DNA from: Alphaproteobacteria bacterium PA2 | GTDB taxonomy: Bacteria > Pseudomonadota > Alphaproteobacteria > Caulobacterales > Caulobacteraceae | Reading direction: 5' to 3' | NCBI GenBank assembly: GCA_002256425.1 | Contig: NKIZ01000001.1 | Span: forward strand, 1,833,001-1,897,000 | DNA: 64,000 nt | Shown: positions 51,483 through 61,252 of the stretch, piece after piece | Position numbering within the stretch: position 1 is the first letter of the stretch | How the letters are laid out: each line of letters starts with the position of its first letter | Translations under genes and position numbers: made by a program | Notes under the pieces: model-generated | Databases searched by the model: none | Seen by the model: the letters and a program-made list of their open reading frames with translations, nothing else | What the model was told of the DNA's origin: nothing

Positions 51483-52418
51483 TCAGGTATTTTCGGGCGA
51501 TAGCTGATCTTCAGCGCGCTCGGCATAGTGCTGGGCGATGACGGCGCTGGCCATCAGCTGGATCTGGTGGAAAATCATGATGGGCAGAAGGATCAGCCCG
51601 AGGCTTGCGCCGGGGAACAGCACGCCTGCCATGGGGACGCCGCTGGCGAGGCTCTTCTTGGAGCCACAGAAGACGATCGTGATTTCATCGGCCTTGTTGA
51701 ATTTCAGGGCGCGGGCGGCGGTCCAGGTGGCCATCATGACGGCGGCAAGCAGGGCGCAGCAGATCAGTCCCAGCCGGACGAGGTCATAGGCGCCGACCCG
51801 GTTCCATATGCCTCCGACTACGGCCTCCGAAAAGGCGGTGTAGACCACCATCAGGATCGAGCCGCGATCAACATAGGACAGGATCTTGCTGTGCGCCGAC
51901 ACCCAGGCGCCGATCCAAGGACGCAGGACCTGGCCCGCCATGAACGGGAGCAGCAACTGGAATACTATGGCCTGGGCAGAATGCAGGGACAATCCGCCGC
52001 CATTTGTGTGCATCAGGGCGGCGCCCAGCAGGGGTGTCACCACAATGCCCAGCAGGTTGGAAGCCGTTGCAGAGGCCACGGTCGCCGCAACATTTCCCCG
52101 GGCGATGGCCGTGAAACCGATGGACGACTGAATGGTGGAAGGCAGACAGCCCAGAAAAATCAGGCCCGGCGCCAACGACACAGGGGTGATCCAGGCGGGC
52201 AGGGCGGCCAGTCCCAGAGTCAGGACCGGAAACAGTACGAAGGTCGCGGCCAGGATCAGAAGGTGCAGGCGCCAGTGCGTAATGCCTGCGAGGACAGCTT
52301 CCCTTGAGAGCTTGGCGCCATGCAGGAAGAAAACAGCTCCGATGGCGACCTTGGTGGTCAGGCTGAATACAGGTGCTGCGGCGCCATGGGCGGGCAACAG
52401 GCTGGCCAGCACCACCAT
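51483..52418 (-). CDS. BASS-type (bile acid:sodium symporter-like) transporter
   Basis: A membrane transporter of the SBF-like (SLC10A7/YfeH) group with about nine to ten helices. Recognisable stretches are VAIGAVFFLHGAKLSREAVL, LGCLPSTIQSSIGFTAIARG with the Ser/Thr-rich binding region, and EITIVFCGSKKSLASGVPMA. The ATG at 52418 gives 311 residues but cuts into what looks like the first helix. The frame stays open with hydrophobic, conserved-looking sequence (RTLLARLKPDTYILLIIG) for another 22 codons without ATG, GTG or TTG, reaching an ATT at 52484 just after the purF stop. The true start is uncertain. The substrate is unknown. Confidence 0.85.
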   Translation of the reverse strand: MVVLASLLPAHGAAAPVFSLTTKVAIGAVFFLHGAKLSREAVLAGITHWRLHLLILAATFVLFPVLTLGLAALPAWITPVSLAPGLIFLGCLPSTIQSSIGFTAIARGNVAATVASATASNLLGIVVTPLLGAALMHTNGGGLSLHSAQAIVFQLLLPFMAGQVLRPWIGAWVSAHSKILSYVDRGSILMVVYTAFSEAVVGGIWNRVGAYDLVRLGLICCALLAAVMMATWTAARALKFNKADEITIVFCGSKKSLASGVPMAGVLFPGASLGLILLPIMIFHQIQLMASAVIAQHYAERAEDQLSPENT

Positions 52419-52486
52419 GCCAATGATCAGGAGGATATAGGTGTCCGGCTTCAGCCGGGCCAGCAGGGTGCGCGAGGCGGAAATGG

Positions 52487-53971
52487 TCAGGCGTCCACCA
52501 GGAAGGAAAGCTGTCTCTCCGCAGCTTCGTTGCGGCCTTCAGCCACCTCCCGATCCAGCAGGCGGGTTGGATAGTCGCCGGTGAAATAGTGGTCGGTGAA
52601 CTGCGGATTGGCCGGATCCCGCGGCGCCACATTCATGGCCGCATAGAGCCCGTCCACCGACAGGAAGCCCATGGAATCCACTTCAAGGATTCTGGCGATT
52701 TCTTCTACGGAATGGTTCGCCGCCAGCAGCTTGTCGCGGTCTGGCATGTCAATGCCATAGAAGTCCGGCCATTTGATCGGCGGGGAAGCCGACCGCAGAT
52801 GCACTTCAGCTGCACCAGCCTCACGAACCATGCGCACTACCCGCACGGAGTTCGTGCCCCGAACTATGGAATCGTCGATCAGCATGACCCGCTTGCCTGC
52901 CAGGACCGAGCGATTGGGTGACAGCTTCATTCGAACACCCATTTCCCGGGCGCCCTGGGTCGGCTGGATGAAGGTCCGGCCAACATAGTGGTTTCGGATG
53001 ATGCCCATTTCGAAGGGCACGCCGGTCTCCTGGGCATAGCCAAGCGCTGCTGGCACACCTGAGTCCGGCACCGGGACGATCACATCCACATCCACATGGC
53101 TTTCCTGGGCCAGGCGGCGTCCCATGTTCTTGCGCACGTCATAGACCGAACGGCCGTTCACAACGCTGTCGGGGCGCGCGAAGTAGACATATTCAAAGAT
53201 GCAGGGCCTGGCCTGGGCAGCGGGGAAGGGGCGAAGGGATTCAATCCCGTCCTGGTCGATGACGATCATCTCGCCATGCTCCACGTCGCGGACAAAGCGC
53301 GCGCCGATCATGTCCAGGGCGCAGGTTTCGGAGGCCAGAACGGCCCTGCCGTCAAGATCGCCCAGCACCAGGGGGCGGATGCCCAGGGGGTCGCGAACGC
53401 CGATAAGCTTCTTGTTTGTAATGGCCACCAGGGCATAGCCGCCTTCGATCCTGCTCAGGGCGTCGATGAACCGGTCGACAATGCGGGCCCGGCGGGACCT
53501 GGCGATCAGATGGAGGATGACCTCGGAGTCCGAGGTCGACTGGAAGATTGCGCCTTCGCCGACCAATTGCTGGCGCAGGGTCAGGAAGTTCGTGAGGTTG
53601 CCATTGTGGGCTATGGCTATGCCGCCAGAGTCCAGGTCTGCGAACATGGGCTGGACATTGCGGATGAAGCTGCCGCCGGCGGTGGAATAGCGTGTGTGGC
53701 CGATGGCCGATTGTCCGGGCAAACGATCCATGAGGTCGCTGCCCGCAAAGGCGTCGCCCACATACCCCATATGGCGTTCAGTGTGAAAACCCTGGCCGTC
53801 AAAGCTGGCTATGCCGCAGGCCTCCTGTCCGCGATGCTGCAGGGCATGGAGGCCGAGGGCCGTAACCGCCGCCGCGTCCGCGACATCGAAGACGCCGAAG
53901 ACGCCGCACTCCAGCCGGGGGGCGTCATCATCCGGATCCCGGGGAGACCATCGGTCCGGAGGGGTCTTCAT
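52487..53971 (-). CDS. purF: Amidophosphoribosyltransferase
   Basis: A 494-residue enzyme that makes phosphoribosylamine from PRPP and glutamine, the first step of purine synthesis. A short propeptide ends before Cys22 in RLECGVFGVFDV, the N-terminal glutaminase nucleophile after processing. GHTRYSTAGG is in the glutaminase domain; the PRPP loop is VMLIDDSIVRGTNSVRVV. Several Cys residues in the C-terminal part of Bacillus-type enzymes that bind Fe-S are not seen here. It overlaps cvpA by four bases (ATGA), the usual cvpA-purF order. Confidence 0.97.
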   Translation of the reverse strand: MKTPPDRWSPRDPDDDAPRLECGVFGVFDVADAAAVTALGLHALQHRGQEACGIASFDGQGFHTERHMGYVGDAFAGSDLMDRLPGQSAIGHTRYSTAGGSFIRNVQPMFADLDSGGIAIAHNGNLTNFLTLRQQLVGEGAIFQSTSDSEVILHLIARSRRARIVDRFIDALSRIEGGYALVAITNKKLIGVRDPLGIRPLVLGDLDGRAVLASETCALDMIGARFVRDVEHGEMIVIDQDGIESLRPFPAAQARPCIFEYVYFARPDSVVNGRSVYDVRKNMGRRLAQESHVDVDVIVPVPDSGVPAALGYAQETGVPFEMGIIRNHYVGRTFIQPTQGAREMGVRMKLSPNRSVLAGKRVMLIDDSIVRGTNSVRVVRMVREAGAAEVHLRSASPPIKWPDFYGIDMPDRDKLLAANHSVEEIARILEVDSMGFLSVDGLYAAMNVAPRDPANPQFTDHYFTGDYPTRLLDREVAEGRNEAAERQLSFLVDA

Positions 53972-54588
53972 CGGGCTTTCTCCACCAGATCGTCGATTCC
54001 GCCACGCGCGCCGGCGTCATACCCCGAGCTGTCGCCAGAGTCACGTTGCGGGTTCACAGAACCGTCAAGAACAGCGCGTGTCAGGGCAGGGGTCAGCTGG
54101 TCGGCGGCATCCATGCCCTTCGGGGCAAAGGCCTTGAGCAGGGCGCCCGCCGTTTCCGTAAGCGGATAGAGCTTTGACTCGGCCAGCCAGGCTGGTCTCA
54201 GACTGCTGGGCGTGGCGGCATTGAACGCCAGATTGCAAGCGCCCAGGAAGATGAAGGCGCGCAGCAGACCAAACCCCAGGCCAACTGTACGATCCAGGGC
54301 GCCAAGAACCGGAACCCCGCGGATACCCTGGCTGATCCCGGCGCCCAGGAGGCGCAAGCCGGCGAAAACCAGGATGAAGGTCACCACAAGAGCGAGAACC
54401 GTCCCGACCCACTCCGGGTGCACCAGATTCTGGGCGAATGGCCCGGTAAAGCGAAGTCCGTAAACTGCAGCAATAGCCGCAACCATGAAGGAGACCGCCG
54501 AGATCATTTCCCGCACAGCGCCCTGATAGAGGCCGATGCCCCCCGAAATGACCAGGATAGCCAGAACTATGATATCGAATGTCGGCAT
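53968..54588 (-). CDS. cvpA: CvpA family membrane protein
   Basis: A 206-residue inner-membrane protein with four helices and a polar C-terminus (residues about 165-206) that is Asp/Gly/Ser-rich. In E. coli CvpA is needed for colicin V production and affects envelope stress resistance. The N-terminal segment TFDIIVLAILVISGGIGLYQ and VREMISAVSFMVAAIAAVYG match the family. It precedes purF with a four-base overlap and follows radA by five bases. Confidence 0.93.
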   Translation of the reverse strand: MPTFDIIVLAILVISGGIGLYQGAVREMISAVSFMVAAIAAVYGLRFTGPFAQNLVHPEWVGTVLALVVTFILVFAGLRLLGAGISQGIRGVPVLGALDRTVGLGFGLLRAFIFLGACNLAFNAATPSSLRPAWLAESKLYPLTETAGALLKAFAPKGMDAADQLTPALTRAVLDGSVNPQRDSGDSSGYDAGARGGIDDLVEKAR

Positions 54589-54593
54589 GTCGC

Positions 54594-55958
54594 CTAGGTC
54601 CAGTCGCCTCCGCCGATGCGCGCGATGGCGTCCGCCAATCGCTTTACGCCCGACATTTTCAGAGGACCACCATCTAGGTCGGAAGGCCCTAGCGCTTGCT
54701 TAAAGCCCAGCTTGGCGGCCTCTTTGAGGCGGGAATCCATACGGCTGACCCCCCTGATGTCGCCAGAAAGGCTGATCTCGCCAAAGACCACGCAGTCCTG
54801 GGGCAAGGCGATGTCGAGGGCCGAGGACGCCAGGGCGGCGGCCGCGGCGAGATCGGCCGCGGGCTCATTGATCCGGAGGCCTCCGGCGACATTCAGATAG
54901 ACATCGCGATTGCCCAGGCTGACCCCGCACCGGGCTTCCAGCACAGCCAGCACCATGGCGAGACGCCCGGAGTCCCAGCCGACAACGGCCCGACGAGGGG
55001 TGCCATAGGCGGATGGCGCAACCAGAGCCTGGAATTCCACAAGGACTGGTCGGCTTCCTTCGATCCCGGCGAATACAGCCGCTCCTGCGGCCCGCTCTCC
55101 CGAAGTATCGAGGAACAGGGCGGAGGGATTTCGCACTTCGTTGAGCCCGGAATCGCCCATTTCAAAAACGCCGATCTCGTCGGTGGCGCCAAAGCGGTTC
55201 TTAACTCCGCGCAGAACCCGGAAGGGGTATCCCCGCTCACCTTCGAAGGCCAGGACGGCATCGACCATGTGCTCGATGACCCTGGGGCCCGCAATGGTCC
55301 CTTCCTTGGTGACATGTCCTACCAGAATGACGGCCACGCCCTGTTTCTTGGCCAGTCTGACCAGTTCTCCAGCGGCGGCGCGAACCTGGGTCACGGAACC
55401 CGGCGCGGCCTCGTGGGCGTCGCTCCACATGGTCTGGATGGAGTCGATCACGACCAGATCAAAGCGGTCTCGCTTCAGGCCATCCAGGATTTCCCGCAGG
55501 CTGGTCTCGGCCGCCAGCCTTACAGGGGCGTCGGCCAGACCCATACGCTGGGCCCGCCCCCTGATCTGCTCAACCGCCTCTTCGCCGGAGATATAGGCGC
55601 AGGAGGCGCCGCGACGGGAGGCGGATCCCACGACCTGCAGGAGAAGGGTCGACTTTCCGACGCCGGGATCACCACCGACGAGAATGGCTGAGCCCGGCAC
55701 AACGCCGCCGCCGCAGACACGGTCGAACTCATCAATGCCTGTGGCGATGCGGGGCGGGGCAGGGGTTTCAGATTCAAGACCCTGAAAGACCAGCCCCCTC
55801 GTCTTGGTGGCCTTGGTTGGCGCAAGGGCGCCGGGCGGACGCGCCTGCACTTCCTCTACAAGGGTATTCCAGCTGCCGCAGGCAGGGCATTGGCCCGCCC
55901 ATTTGGACTGGGCGGCGCCACAGGACTGACAGACATAAACGGCGCCGTCGCGGGCCAT
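54594..55958 (-). CDS. radA: DNA repair protein RadA
   Basis: A 454-residue RecA-like ATPase that drives branch migration in recombination. The N-terminal zinc finger is CQSCGAAQSKWAGQCPACG. Walker A is GGDPGVGKSTLLLQ, Walker B is FDLVVIDSIQTMW, and the RadA-specific KNRFG motif is in RGVKNRFGATDEIGVFEM. The C-terminal Lon-like domain contains the SGDIRGVSRMDSRLKEAAKL segment. The start ATG at 55958 fits homologues. It is five bases upstream of cvpA. The 89-base gap before it, after alr, may hold a promoter. Confidence 0.97.
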   Translation of the reverse strand: MARDGAVYVCQSCGAAQSKWAGQCPACGSWNTLVEEVQARPPGALAPTKATKTRGLVFQGLESETPAPPRIATGIDEFDRVCGGGVVPGSAILVGGDPGVGKSTLLLQVVGSASRRGASCAYISGEEAVEQIRGRAQRMGLADAPVRLAAETSLREILDGLKRDRFDLVVIDSIQTMWSDAHEAAPGSVTQVRAAAGELVRLAKKQGVAVILVGHVTKEGTIAGPRVIEHMVDAVLAFEGERGYPFRVLRGVKNRFGATDEIGVFEMGDSGLNEVRNPSALFLDTSGERAAGAAVFAGIEGSRPVLVEFQALVAPSAYGTPRRAVVGWDSGRLAMVLAVLEARCGVSLGNRDVYLNVAGGLRINEPAADLAAAAALASSALDIALPQDCVVFGEISLSGDIRGVSRMDSRLKEAAKLGFKQALGPSDLDGGPLKMSGVKRLADAIARIGGGDWT

Positions 55959-56047
55959 GAAAACTCCTGAGTCGGGTCACGGCCCGAGGCGCTTCCTTCT
56001 GCCATGAATTGCCGATCCACGCCCAAGTCGATTTCGTCGCGACGGGA

Positions 56048-57139
56048 CTAAATCTCGCCGACGATGTGACGCTCGGCCCGGGCGCTGAGCCGGACCAGCC
56101 ACTCATGTGCAACGGTGTCGGACGCCGCCGCCAGAAGATCAATGTGGGCGTTTGGGCCCATGAGTTCGACCCACTCACCGGGGCGGGCCGGGGCGTCGCC
56201 TATGTCGATTGAAATGAGGTCCATGGTGACGGCCACGACCGGACGCAGGGCGCCCTTGAACCAGGCCATGCCTCTGCCCATCGCCTTGCGGATATAGCCG
56301 TCTGCATACCCGACGCCGACAATGGCCAGGCGGGTGGGGCGGTCAAGGACAATGGCCTCGCCATAGCCAACGGTTTCCCCGGCAGCGACCTGCCGGATGT
56401 CACAGATTGGCGCTTCAAGGGTTGCGACCGCCCTCAGCCGTGGATCGGGGCGTTCTTCAGGACCTCCGCCGAACAGGCTGATCCCGGGCCGCACCAGGTC
56501 GAAGCGATAGTCGGCTCCCAGGAAGATGCCCGCAGACGCCGAGAAGCTGGCGGGCACGTCGGGGAAAAGGGCGCGGAGCGGCCTGAAGCGCTCAAGCTGA
56601 CGCTCTGACCTTGAGGCCTCCGGTATCGTGGCCGACCCCAGGTGGCTCATGAACAGCTGGAGATCAAAGGCTGAGAGTGCATCAGACTGCCCCGCCAGCG
56701 CTGTGATCTGTTCCGGCATCAGGCCCTGCCGGTTCATGCCGGTATCGACCTGAAGAGCCACGGGCGGCCGGTTCCCGAGGGAGGCTGCCCACTCAGACCC
56801 GGTGCGAACCTGCTCGAGGCTGTTGAGAACCGGAGTGAGACTAAACTCCAGAAGTGTCTGTCCCGCGCCGTCCGCATATCCGTCGAGAACATAGATGACT
56901 GCCGGGCGGCTGGGCCCGAGCGCCTTTCTCAGGGCCACCCCTTCCGAAAGCCGGGCGACAAAGAACCGACGGGCGCCTTCACGCCAAAGCCTGGCCGCCA
57001 CAAGGCCTGCGCCAAGGCCATACCCGTCCGCCTTGACGACGGGCGCCGCTTCGACGCCCCCCGCTACCTGGCAAAGCACGGCGTAGTTCGCCGCCAGGGC
57101 GTCAAGGTCTATGGTCAGACGGGCGGCGGTCGGAGTCAT
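56048..57139 (-). CDS. alr: Alanine racemase
   Basis: A 363-residue PLP enzyme supplying D-alanine for peptidoglycan. The PLP lysine is Lys36 in APVVKADGYGLGA; the second catalytic Tyr lies in AIVGVGYADGYIRKAMGRGM. Residues in ALQVDTGMNRQGL contact the cofactor phosphate region. It is 33 bases downstream of dnaB, a neighbour pair (dnaB-alr-radA) common in alphaproteobacteria. No catabolic D-amino acid dehydrogenase is nearby, so a biosynthetic role is likely. Confidence 0.96.
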   Translation of the reverse strand: MTPTAARLTIDLDALAANYAVLCQVAGGVEAAPVVKADGYGLGAGLVAARLWREGARRFFVARLSEGVALRKALGPSRPAVIYVLDGYADGAGQTLLEFSLTPVLNSLEQVRTGSEWAASLGNRPPVALQVDTGMNRQGLMPEQITALAGQSDALSAFDLQLFMSHLGSATIPEASRSERQLERFRPLRALFPDVPASFSASAGIFLGADYRFDLVRPGISLFGGGPEERPDPRLRAVATLEAPICDIRQVAAGETVGYGEAIVLDRPTRLAIVGVGYADGYIRKAMGRGMAWFKGALRPVVAVTMDLISIDIGDAPARPGEWVELMGPNAHIDLLAAASDTVAHEWLVRLSARAERHIVGEI

Positions 57140-57172
57140 TGCGATCCCCTTAGCGCGGAGAATGCCTGGGGG

Positions 57173-58663
57173 CTAGCGGACGTCGTAGCGGCGGGCGTCG
57201 CGGGCGAGATTTCCGAACTTGGTGATCTCTTCGTTGAAGGCCAGTTTCACATTGCCGATGGGGCCGTGGCGCTGCTTGCCGATGATGACGTCAGCCTGCC
57301 CCGCCACCTGATCCATCTGTTCCTGCCAGGTGAGATGTTCCTGTGTTCCTTCCCGGGGCTCCATCCGGCTGAGGTAGTAGCTCTCGCGATAGATGAACAT
57401 GACCATGTCGGCGTCCTGTTCGATTGAGCCGGACTCCCGCAGGTCGGAAAGCTGGGGTTTCTTGTCCTCCCGGTTTTCCACCTGACGGGACAGCTGGGAC
57501 AGGGCGATGACCGGAACCGCAAGTTCCTTGGCCAGGGCCTTGAGACTCTGGGTGATCATCGAGACCTCCTGAACCCGGTTGTCGGAACGGCCATCGCCCC
57601 CGGTCACCAGCTGGAGATAGTCCACGAAGATCACGTCCAGGCCATGTTGACGCTTCAGGCGCCTTGCCCTGGCGGCGAGTTTGGCCATGGAAAGTCCGCC
57701 GGTGGCGTCGATGTAGAGCGGCGCCTCCTGGATCTCGAGGGCGGCGTCGCGAATTCGGCCGAATTCCACGGCATCGATCTCACCCTTCCGGAGGCGGTCG
57801 CCCGAGACGCCGGAGACTTCCGCCAGCAGACGCATGGCCAGCTGTTCTGCGGACATTTCCAGTGAGAAGAAGGCCACAACCCCGCCGGCAACGCGCTTCT
57901 TCGTGCCGTCCGGCTGTGGCTCCCAGGCATAGTGCTTGGCGATGTCGAAGGCGATGTTACAGGCCAGTGAAGTCTTGCCCATGGAGGGACGGGCCGCGAG
58001 GATCACCAGGTCAGAGGGGTGCAGGCCGCCGATCTTCTGGTCCAGGTCCATCAGGCCGGTAGATATGCCCGCAAGGCCGCCATCGCGGCTGTGGGCCTCG
58101 GCCGCCATGGCGACGGCGCCGTGCAGGGCGTCCGCGAATGGAATGAAGCCCTGATTGGCGGTCCCGGTCTCTGCCAGGGCGTAAAGCTGGGCCTCTGCGG
58201 ATTCGATCTGGTCTCGGGCCGACTTTTCCGGATCCGGCGCTGCGGCCGAAACACTGATGTCACCGCCGATCCGGATCAGGTCGCGGCGGATGGCCAGTTC
58301 ATAGATGGCGCGGGCATAGTCGGAAGCATTGGCGGCCGGAGGGGCCCTATCAACGAGGTCGGCCAGATAGCGCACCCCACCCAGTTCGTCGAAGGCCGGG
58401 TCGCGGCTGAACTGTTCAGCCAGCAGGATGGGCTCGGCCAGCTGTCCCTTGCGGATATGGGTTTCAATGGTCGCGTAGAGGCGCTGGTGAAAGGGTTCGT
58501 AGAAGTGGCGGCCCTGAAGATAGTCGCCGATGCGCTCGAACGCGGCATTGTCATAGAGAATGGTGCCCAGCAGGGCTTGCTCAGCCTCGACATTGGCCGG
58601 AGCGTGAGGGATCGCCGTATCATTGTGGGCGGGAACTAGATCGAGAGCCGGGACGATTGCCAT
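57173..58663 (-). CDS. dnaB: Replicative DNA helicase
   Basis: A 496-residue hexameric replication helicase. The N-terminal primase-interacting domain starts at EAEQALLGTILYDNAAFERI. The RecA-like domain has Walker A AARPSMGKTSLACNIA, Walker B DVIFVDYLQLV and the arginine-finger region PQLSDLRESGSIEQDADMVM. The ATG at 58663 (MAIVPALDLVPAHND) is preferred over a TTG at 58684. No intein or insertion is present. It heads the block of alr, radA, cvpA and purF on the minus strand. Confidence 0.97.
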   Translation of the reverse strand: MAIVPALDLVPAHNDTAIPHAPANVEAEQALLGTILYDNAAFERIGDYLQGRHFYEPFHQRLYATIETHIRKGQLAEPILLAEQFSRDPAFDELGGVRYLADLVDRAPPAANASDYARAIYELAIRRDLIRIGGDISVSAAAPDPEKSARDQIESAEAQLYALAETGTANQGFIPFADALHGAVAMAAEAHSRDGGLAGISTGLMDLDQKIGGLHPSDLVILAARPSMGKTSLACNIAFDIAKHYAWEPQPDGTKKRVAGGVVAFFSLEMSAEQLAMRLLAEVSGVSGDRLRKGEIDAVEFGRIRDAALEIQEAPLYIDATGGLSMAKLAARARRLKRQHGLDVIFVDYLQLVTGGDGRSDNRVQEVSMITQSLKALAKELAVPVIALSQLSRQVENREDKKPQLSDLRESGSIEQDADMVMFIYRESYYLSRMEPREGTQEHLTWQEQMDQVAGQADVIIGKQRHGPIGNVKLAFNEEITKFGNLARDARRYDVR

Positions 58664-58782
58664 GGGCTGACGATAGACGAACAAGCTGCCTCTGGCAGTG
58701 CGTCAAAGTGGGCGCGGAACGGTTTCCAACAGGATTTCAGCCAGCCTGTGGAGAACCCTGGCCAGGTCGCCCGGATAAGGGT

Positions 58783-58809
58783 GGCGCGGACCCCTGAGGA
58801 GTCCGCGCC
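58783..58809 (-). terminator. Hairpin after the TonB-dependent receptor gene
   Basis: A perfect nine-pair stem, GGCGCGGAC (58783-58791) with GTCCGCGCC (58801-58809), nine-base loop, ten bases past the receptor stop. On the minus strand it is followed by ACCCTTATCC, a weak T-run, so termination may be inefficient or Rho-assisted. Confidence 0.5.
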
Positions 58810-58819
58810 GCCAGATGTC

Positions 58820-61252
58820 TTACCAGTTGTAGGTCAGACGAGCGTAGTAGTAACGGCCGTTGAAGCCGAAGGGCGAGAAGCCCGGGAAGCCGTTCGGGCC
58901 ATTGGTGTTGACGTTGGTCGGAGTCGGGTTCGGATACTCGTCCAGGGCATTGTTGACACCCAGGGCGATGCCAAGACCGATCGGGGTCTTGTAGCGGCCT
59001 TCCAGGTCCAGAACGCTGTGGGTCCCGACCTGATAGTCCAGGGCCGAGGTTGCGTTGTTCGGCACCAGGACGTCGCCATAGCGCGCGACCTTTGCCGTGG
59101 CGCCCCAGTCATTGAGGCTCCAGTCGACGCTGGCCACGAACTTGTCAGTGGGGGTGCCCTTTTCGAAGGTCAGACGGTTGGCGCGATCAAATAGGATCGG
59201 CGGCACCGGCAGGCCGGAGAGGACCGAGGTGGTCGGAACCTTGGTGACCTTGGTCTCGTTGAAGTTGGCGGCGCCAGTCAGGTCAAAGCGACCCATGGTG
59301 TCCGTGGTCCAATGATAGCGCGCGACAATGTCGACGCCCTTGGTTTCCGTATTCACGCCATTGATGAAGAAGCGTGCCGCGCCAAGGCCTGCGCCAGAGC
59401 CAGGAGGATTGATCAGGTTGAAGATAGCAATGGCCGTGGCCGAACCGGTAGGGGAACCCTGGATGTTCTCCGAGAGCACGATGCGGTTGTCGATCTTGAT
59501 CTGATAGGCGTCGACCGTCACTTCGAAAGCGCCGTTATGATAGACGCCGCCCAGGGAGTAGTTGGTGGACTCTTCAGGCTCCAGCGGCTTGCCGCCAAGG
59601 GCCTTGGCGGTGGCGCTGGTGGCCGGGAAGGTGCCAACTTCCACCGGCGTGCTGACGCCCGCAATGGTGATGAAGTTGGTCGAAGTTGCAGTGAAGTACT
59701 GCTGCTGCAGGGCGGGCGCCCTGAAGCCGGTGGCGATGGTGCCGCGCAGGGCGAGGCCTTCAGCGAAGTCATAGCGGGCCGAGACCTTGCCCGTGGTGGT
59801 CGAACCAAAATCGGAGAAGTTCTCGTAGCGGACGGCGGCGTCCACACCGAACTCTTCGGTGACCTGGGAGTCGAGTTCCACATAGAGCGCGCTGGAGCTG
59901 CGATCCTTGCTGACTTCATTGCTGGGCTTGAAGCCCGGGAAGCCCTGGGCGCCAGCAGCCTTGCCGGCCACGCCGCCAAAGACATAGGAAGCGACATCGC
60001 CGCGACCGATTTCGTAGTGTTCCTTACGGTATTCAACGCCGAAGGCCAGGTTGGCGGGCTTGGCGAAACCCAGTTCCAGAGGCTTGGATGCGTCGATCTG
60101 GGCGATCGTCTGATCGTACTGCATGATGCCCGCGTCGAACACGGTCGGCGAGGTGGCGCCGATCGAGGCGTTCACGGAGTCACGGACGCCGTAGTGCACC
60201 TTGTTATAGCCATAGACGAGGCCGGCATCGACCTTGAAGCCGGCGATTTCGCCCTTGGCGCCGCCCGAAGCCGTCATGTCATCGATGTCGGTCGTGATCA
60301 GCGGAAGGAAACCGCCTGGCCAGATCGACGCAACGTTGTTGGCATTATTGGCCAGACGCGGGTTCGCCGCGCTGTCGGTCTTGCGGTTCTGGTAGCCGGC
60401 GAAGCCATAGAGGCTCCAGGTGTCATTCAGCGGCAGACCCGCATTGGCGTAGAAGCTCAGATCTTCGGACTGGGGATCACCAAAGCGCGAAGTCACCTTG
60501 GAGGGGGTCACGCGGGGATCGAGGTCACCCCGGCTGGTCGGGTTGCGGAAGCGGTATTCGCCGCTGAGGGTCAGGAAGCCGTCAGCGCCGAGGTTGAGGC
60601 CCTGCCAACCGGCGACGGTCCAGGTCGGGCCATCGACCTTGTGACGGCCGGCCACATTGCGGGCGGTCTTCACGTCGGTGTCGTAGTTGCCGAAGGTGGT
60701 GGAAATGCTGCCGCCTTCACGGGCTTCGCGCAGGTGCATGTTGATGACGCCGGCGATGGCGTCGGAACCGTACTGGGCCGAGGCGCCGTCCCGGAGGACT
60801 TCGACGCGGTCAACAGCGACGGTCGGAATGGCGTTCAGGTCGACGGCTGCCGAACCGCGGCCGATGGAACCATTGACATTGACCAGGGCGGAGGCGTGAC
60901 GACGCAGGCCGTTGATCAGGACCAGGGTCTGGTCAGGCGCCAGGCCGCGCAGGGTTGCAGGGCGGACGCTGTCCGTGCCGTCCGTGATGGACGGACGGGG
61001 AAAGTCCAGGGACGGGGCGACGGTCGCCAGGGCGGCGGCCATTTCCGTGGTGCCCTGCCGGGCCAGGGACTCGGTGGAGATCACGTCGACGGGGGCGAGG
61101 CTTTCCAGCCGGGTGCGGCCCTCGGCCCGGGTGCCGGTGACGACAAGTTCTTCGACTTCAGCGTTCGGCTTCGCGGCGTCGGCTGCGGCGGCTTGGCCGG
61201 CCATGAGAGAGGCGGCCGAAGCGGCCATCAGAAGAAGTGTGCGGTAGGTCAT
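58820..61252 (-). CDS. TonB-dependent outer membrane receptor
   Basis: An 810-residue outer-membrane receptor. A signal peptide (TLLLMAASAASLMAGQAAAA) precedes a TonB-box-like VEELVVTGTRAEG. The plug domain contains TLRGLAPDQTLVLINGLRRH and VEVLRDGASAQYGSDAIAGV. The barrel follows with paired aromatic strands and ends in FNGRYYYARLTYNW, an aromatic C-terminal residue as needed for BamA insertion. The ATG at 61252 is chosen because it begins a signal peptide. Such receptors import ferric siderophores, vitamin B12 or carbohydrates; the substrate is not predictable. No transport partners are adjacent. Confidence 0.94.
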   Translation of the reverse strand: MTYRTLLLMAASAASLMAGQAAAADAAKPNAEVEELVVTGTRAEGRTRLESLAPVDVISTESLARQGTTEMAAALATVAPSLDFPRPSITDGTDSVRPATLRGLAPDQTLVLINGLRRHASALVNVNGSIGRGSAAVDLNAIPTVAVDRVEVLRDGASAQYGSDAIAGVINMHLREAREGGSISTTFGNYDTDVKTARNVAGRHKVDGPTWTVAGWQGLNLGADGFLTLSGEYRFRNPTSRGDLDPRVTPSKVTSRFGDPQSEDLSFYANAGLPLNDTWSLYGFAGYQNRKTDSAANPRLANNANNVASIWPGGFLPLITTDIDDMTASGGAKGEIAGFKVDAGLVYGYNKVHYGVRDSVNASIGATSPTVFDAGIMQYDQTIAQIDASKPLELGFAKPANLAFGVEYRKEHYEIGRGDVASYVFGGVAGKAAGAQGFPGFKPSNEVSKDRSSSALYVELDSQVTEEFGVDAAVRYENFSDFGSTTTGKVSARYDFAEGLALRGTIATGFRAPALQQQYFTATSTNFITIAGVSTPVEVGTFPATSATAKALGGKPLEPEESTNYSLGGVYHNGAFEVTVDAYQIKIDNRIVLSENIQGSPTGSATAIAIFNLINPPGSGAGLGAARFFINGVNTETKGVDIVARYHWTTDTMGRFDLTGAANFNETKVTKVPTTSVLSGLPVPPILFDRANRLTFEKGTPTDKFVASVDWSLNDWGATAKVARYGDVLVPNNATSALDYQVGTHSVLDLEGRYKTPIGLGIALGVNNALDEYPNPTPTNVNTNGPNGFPGFSPFGFNGRYYYARLTYNW

